A stretch of DNA of 15,083 bases from Opitutaceae bacterium (lineage in GTDB: Bacteria; Verrucomicrobiota; Verrucomicrobiia; Opitutales; Opitutaceae), in the NCBI GenBank assembly GCA_023265535.1, contig JAHFTI010000018.1:3161-18243 (forward strand). The letters are read 5' to 3'. Made by a program: the position numbers and the translations under genes. Of the stretch, positions 13,748-15,083 are shown in pieces (positions within the stretch are counted from its first letter, which is position 1; each line of letters begins with the position of its first letter). The notes below the pieces were generated by a model. It was not told the DNA's origin. It made no database searches and saw nothing but the letters and a program-made list of their open reading frames with translations.

Positions 13748-15083
13748 TCACTCCAGGCAGCGCCACTCGAAGACCGCCGGGACGGTGTTCCCGGTCCTGG
13801 AAAAGCGGAGGCGCAGGTGGCGGGCCCTGCCGGGGGCGGCAATGCGCAGGGGGGAACCGGCGAGGTCGCCGGGCCGCGAGTCCGCGAGCCCGCGCCAGGC
13901 CAGGCCGTCGTCGGAGGCCTCGAGGGTCCAGTCGTAGTGCTTCCATGGATACTCGAGGCGCAGCTCCTGGGCGGAGAAGCCTCGGACCGAGCCGAGGTCG
14001 ACGGCGAGCCAGGGGGTGGCGTCGCCCGAGGCGGGGGCCCAGCGGGTGGCGAAATTGTCGTCCAGCACGGCGTTGGCGCGGGTGTGGTCGGCAAGGTGGC
14101 TGGAGGCGGAGGCTGAGGAGACAGGGACGGCCGGGGTGGGCCGCCTGCCCGGGGCGGGGGTGTCGCGTGCGAAGGGGGGCGGCGCGACATGGGCGGGTGC
14201 AAGCGGCAGGAGGGAGCCGTCCGCGGCGAAGGCCAGTTCCCCCACGCAGGTCTGGCGCAGGATCTCCCCCTGCACGAAGGGGACGGAGTGGCGGTGGTAG
14301 AGAATGTAGTGGGAACCTTGATACGGGAAGACCGCGTGGTGGCCCGGGCTGACGACATTGGCGGCCGTGTCGGTCCTCAGGATCGGGTTGCCCGGGCCGG
14401 GGGTGAAGGGGCCGAAGGGGCTGTCGCCGGTGGCGTAGCGGACATTGTAGGTGTCGCGGTCGGTGCGTCCCTCCGACCAGGTCAGGTAGTAGCGGCCGGC
14501 GCGCCTGAACACGAAGGGGCCCTCGAAGTAGTCGGGCGGGGTGATGTAGCGCACCTCGCCCTCGAGGGCGTCGAGGCGGGCGTTGAGGCGGGCGGCGAAG
14601 CAGCGGCCGTTTTTCCAGCCCCAGCCGGAGCCCCAGTAGAGGTAGGCCTGGCCGTCGTCATCGATGAAGGCCTCCGCGTCGATCATGTGGAAGCCCGGGC
14701 GGAAGTCGGCCGGTATGAGGGGCCGCTTGCCGAGCGGGTTGGTCCAGGGGCCGAGCGGGTGGTCGGCGACGCCCACCCAGATCTCGTTGCCCACGGAGAC
14801 AAACATGTGGAAGCGACCGTCCGGGGCTTTCACGACGGAGGGGGCCCAGACCTTGGCGCTCTTTGAGGTGGGGCTGGTGCAGTCGGTTTTGTTGGGCCAA
14901 GGGAGGTGGCGGTATTCCCAGGTCCTGAGGTCGGTGGATTCCCAGCAGCCGAGCGTGTCGCCGCCCCAGGGGTCGAGAGTGGCGTAGAGGTAGAAGCGGC
15001 CCTCGTGGGTGAGGAGGGAAGGGTCGGCAAAATAGCCGGGCAGGATGGGGTTGGTGGCGCCGGGGCTGTTCCAGGCGAGGGGG
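13748..15083 (-). CDS. GH43 glycosidase with C-terminal F5/8 type C (CBM32-like) module (5' partial)
   Basis: The frame is open through the right edge; the GTG at 14833 is internal, and the true start and any signal peptide lie outside. Of 444 visible residues, about 10-300 form a GH43 five-bladed propeller. The three family acids are visible: catalytic base D20 (PGYFADPSLL), D135 that tunes the acid (FHMIDAEAFIDDDG) and catalytic acid E187 (DYFEGPFVFR). WAPSVV and VSPGHHAVF are also typical, with a central His at 248 or 249. After a Pro/Ala-rich linker (about 290-325), residues about 325-444 form an F5/8-type C domain (DDNFATRWAP, PWLAVDLGS, YDWTLEASDDG), which usually binds carbohydrate. 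GH43 enzymes mostly remove alpha-L-arabinofuranosyl or beta-xylosyl units. With the neighbouring beta-galactosidase, an arabinan, arabinogalactan or xylan side-chain target is plausible; the subfamily is not determined. Confidence 0.93.
   Translation of the reverse strand, partial: PLAWNSPGATNPILPGYFADPSLLTHEGRFYLYATLDPWGGDTLGCWESTDLRTWEYRHLPWPNKTDCTSPTSKSAKVWAPSVVKAPDGRFHMFVSVGNEIWVGVADHPLGPWTNPLGKRPLIPADFRPGFHMIDAEAFIDDDGQAYLYWGSGWGWKNGRCFAARLNARLDALEGEVRYITPPDYFEGPFVFRRAGRYYLTWSEGRTDRDTYNVRYATGDSPFGPFTPGPGNPILRTDTAANVVSPGHHAVFPYQGSHYILYHRHSVPFVQGEILRQTCVGELAFAADGSLLPLAPAHVAPPPFARDTPAPGRRPTPAVPVSSASASSHLADHTRANAVLDDNFATRWAPASGDATPWLAVDLGSVRGFSAQELRLEYPWKHYDWTLEASDDGLAWRGLADSRPGDLAGSPLRIAAPGRARHLRLRFSRTGNTVPAVFEWRCLE

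Overview
The window comes from a high-GC Gram-negative bacterium. The gene content fits a polysaccharide-degrading member of the Verrucomicrobiota, possibly Opitutaceae: exported LacZ-type and GH43 glycosidases, a secreted S9 peptidase, a bd oxidase without an adjacent cydX or cydDC, and weak Shine-Dalgarno signals. This placement is an inference from gene content and codon style; there is no rRNA or other marker gene here.

Layout. The plus strand from 1 to 6581 carries the 3' part of a chemoreceptor with a C-terminal hemerythrin domain, cydA and cydB (cytochrome bd oxidase, overlapping by 4 bases), an exported S9-family serine peptidase, and an unrecognised membrane-anchored helical protein. 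The minus strand from 15083 down to 6648 carries, in transcription order, a GH43 glycosidase with a C-terminal F5/8-type (CBM32-like) module (5' end outside the window), an exported LacZ-type GH2 beta-galactosidase, a secreted protein resembling the DUF4380/aldose-epimerase group only 3 bases downstream, a macro-domain ADP-ribose hydrolase, and an ABC exporter half-transporter. The two strands converge in a 66-base gap at 6582-6647. I see no tRNA, rRNA, CRISPR array, insertion sequence or phage gene.

How the genes may work together. The receptor (diiron O2-binding domain) and the bd oxidase both concern oxygen: one would sense it, the other would reduce it at low concentration. They are adjacent on the same strand, but a 111-base gap with a repeat and dyad separates them. 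On the minus strand, GH43, the beta-galactosidase and the epimerase-like protein look like a small locus for trimming galactose- and arabinose-containing plant polysaccharides outside the cytoplasm. The peptidase, the helical protein, the macro protein and the exporter have no clear link to these groups.

Most notable observations: an Asn in place of one iron-ligand His in the hemerythrin domain, with four nearby Cys residues; a tight 13-bp hairpin ending one base before the start codon of the unknown gene at 5628; the helical unknown protein itself, with five spaced L-[ST]-P-like helix starts and lower GC than its neighbours; the coupling of an exported beta-galactosidase to an epimerase-like protein; and two related dyads upstream of the ABC exporter. 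I did not find a clearly new multi-gene system; most of the window is recognisable housekeeping or carbohydrate metabolism.
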